DNA of 64,000 nucleotides from Engraulis encrasicolus. Lineage: Eukaryota > Chordata > Actinopteri > Clupeiformes > Engraulidae. Shown here piece by piece: positions 61,889 through 64,000 of this stretch. Below the pieces are notes generated by a model. It saw only the letters and a list, made by a program, of their open reading frames with translations, ran no database searches and had not been told where the DNA came from. Made by a program: the position numbers and the translations under genes. Where the stretch lies: assembly GCF_034702125.1 (NCBI RefSeq), contig NC_085865.1, positions 19,661,781 through 19,725,780 on the forward strand, written 5' to 3'. Every line of letters begins with the position of its first letter. Within the stretch, counting starts at the first letter, position 1.

Positions 61889-61889
<1 letters not shown>

Positions 61890-62288
61890 CAGCATTCCCC
61901 TTCAGAGGGATTTCTGCACAGATGCTGATACGGTGTCGAAAATTGATAGCGTAGGCTGAGCAGAGACATACAGCGTTAGTGTATTCCGCAGTCAGTTTAG
62001 ATGTGAATTACATGATGGCTTCTTTTTGGATCCTTCCTCCTATGAAGCAGGTGGTCATGCAGAAGAAGATACAGTGTTTAACCCTTTGAGGAGTAAGGAT
62101 TTTCCCCCAGTTCTTCTAGAATTTTACTTGAACACTCTACAGCTCCCATAGAAGCCTATGTTAAAAATCTTGTGAAGTGCTTATGACATCATAATGAGAA
62201 TTCAAAATGTTGGCCAAATTCTAATCACATATTTGTGATGGTACTCCTCAAAGGCTTAATTGTCAGGGTCTGTAGGGACCTGTTAACG
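61889..62288 (+). other. ankrd33b intron 1, no features recognised
   Basis: No gene recognised. Confidence 0.5.
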
Positions 62289-62375
62289 TGGGAGTTGGAA
62301 TGTGTGCGTGCGTGTGTGTGTGTGTGTGTTTTGTGCACTTGATCTTTGGGAAGTGTTAACTTGAGCATTTGGAAC

Positions 62376-62501
<126 letters not shown>

Positions 62502-62674
62502 ACCTGTCTTTGATTAATGCCTGGCTGTTTGTACATTCAGAACAAATGGGGGTCCAGTGTGAAGGAGATTAATAACTTACAAACAGCCAAATACATCATT
62601 CAGCACCACTCATAAATCAGGAACTCCAGGACACCAAAGTGCTTTTTGGTGTATACAGGCCACCAAGTTTACAA

Positions 62675-62826
<152 letters not shown>

Positions 62827-62941
62827 GATGTGTGTGGTCTGTAGTGTTGTTTTGAAGCAGACGGTTGTCAACCTGACCTAAAATGTACTTAATTTCAGTT
62901 GGGTTCTAACCTCAGATACGCCCCTGGAACTATCACATAAT

Positions 62942-63846
62942 CTTATCACACTTTGTTCTGAAAAACAAAGCAATCCCTTTTTGGTACAATACACTTTGTC
63001 TTCTATTGGTTCATGCCGCTTCAAAACCGGAAACGTTATTATTTTTTATGTTCTGGAACGGGAACACTCATTTAAAAATAATGGTAACCGGTTAATACCG
63101 GTTAATATCGTTCCTCAAACTAAAAAAAAAAGTAATTATTTTCCTGTTACCATGACAGCTGAGGTTCACATCCTGTGTGACATCAGACACTGAATGGAGT
63201 GAGAGCTGTGGACTACAAAGTCTCCACTCTACATCTTAAATAAGAGAAACCACTGTCATACAATAGGGCAGACTTTCCATTGCATCATTGTAAGACATTG
63301 CAGAGAAGCGCATGTAAATCGCACCGAGAATGTTCGGAGTTATTGGGCATCCATGGCCGCTTCAAATATGCATAAACTCACAATGTCTATCATAGCGCTC
63401 CCCGTGACCCAAGTCTGCGTTCAGCACACATTTTCATCATTGAGGTTTATTCTCCGCTTCTCCGCTTAGGTCGTCCCTGAATGACAAAATTCTGGATGAT
63501 ATTCTTTTCATCCTCTTGAATAAACAGTTTGGAATGTAGGCCAAGTCATTTGCACTTCCGTCTTTCTTGGTTAATTAACGTCAGTTAGGCCTATGGGGAG
63601 TAATCAGCTGACAGGAACGAAATTAACCGTTCCGGGAACAATATTTTTTTGTTCTAACCGGTTCGGGACAGTCAATTTTTGGTGGAACCCATAACCGGAA
63701 ACGTTATAATTCCGTTTCTGTTCGGAACGGAACGTTTGGAAAAAAATAATGGTTCAAAGCCCTACTTATCACACTTTGTTCTGAAAAACAAAGCAATCCC
63801 TTTTTGGTACAATACACTTTGTCTTCTATTGGTTCATGCCGCTTCA
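62942..63846. repeat. 82-bp perfect direct repeats bounding a ~740-bp element
   Basis: 62942-63023 and 63765-63846 are identical by eye (CTTATCACACTTTGTTCTGA to GCCGCTTCA). Between them lies sequence with AACCGGAAACGTTAT at both ends and ending AATGGTTCAAAGCCCTA, a hAT-type terminus. Confidence 0.85.
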
Positions 63847-64000
63847 CATAGGCCTAATTATCACATATTGGTCCACTGCTTATGTCAATGTGTGGATTGC
63901 TTGATATTTTTCTTCTCCTGGCTGTATCATGAATGCTCTCATCAGAAAGTCCAGAACTCAAGGGTTTTTTTCTGCGAAAAGGGAACCGTGTGTGTGTGTG
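63847..64000 (+). other. window edge, start of a GT array
   Basis: Intron sequence ending in GTGTGTGTGTG at 63989-64000. Confidence 0.7.

Overview
The window is nuclear DNA of a ray-finned fish. The evidence is multi-exon genes with GT-AG introns, vertebrate gene content in a conserved order, many hAT-like and TTAA-target transposon copies, tRNA-derived SINEs, and a very high load of CA/GT and CT/GA dinucleotide arrays. The exact lineage cannot be read from the sequence alone.

Layout. (1) Positions 125-28214, + strand: 22 coding exons of marchf6 (TEB4/Doa10-type ER ubiquitin ligase). The N-terminal RING exons lie left of the window. The exons join in phase into 828 codons plus a stop. Introns hold most of the mobile DNA. 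(2) Inside the 7.5-kb intron at 7533-15083, on the - strand, sits a retrocopy of a cytoplasmic poly(A)-binding protein gene (8515-10456). Its frame is intact only if a 142-nt segment with consensus splice sites is removed. That segment looks like a repeat insertion flanked by a 7-bp direct duplication. A 2.65-kb TTAA-flanked transposon lies just upstream of it. (3) 29382-30257, - strand: an arylamine N-acetyltransferase gene with one coding exon, convergent with marchf6. (4) 31200-35300, + strand: ropn1l (ropporin-1-like), five coding exons, divergent from the N-acetyltransferase gene. (5) 35320-47600: intergenic DNA rich in hAT-like elements, SINEs and CT/GT arrays. It includes a long fold-back element nested in a hAT-like element and a homeodomain-site-rich candidate enhancer. 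(6) 47770-48180, + strand: exon 1 of ankrd33b. The rest of the window is its first intron, which becomes extremely rich in dinucleotide arrays after 55 kb.

The order marchf6-ropn1l-ankrd33b matches human chromosome 5p15.2 (MARCHF6-ROPN1L-ANKRD33B), so the block is ancestral to bony vertebrates. The N-acetyltransferase gene and the nested PABP retrogene are the extra genes here. The genes do not form one pathway: ER-associated degradation, mRNA 3'-end binding, xenobiotic acetylation, and a cilium/sperm flagellum protein.

The most notable items are the candidate newly gained intron in the PABP retrogene; the tandem duplication of the 3' part of marchf6 exon 14 with its splice donor; UG-repeat 3' splice sites in marchf6; and the nested and long-inverted-repeat transposons. 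Exon boundaries were placed by hand from splice consensus, phase and remembered family similarity; no alignment was run. Exon numbers count from the first exon visible here.
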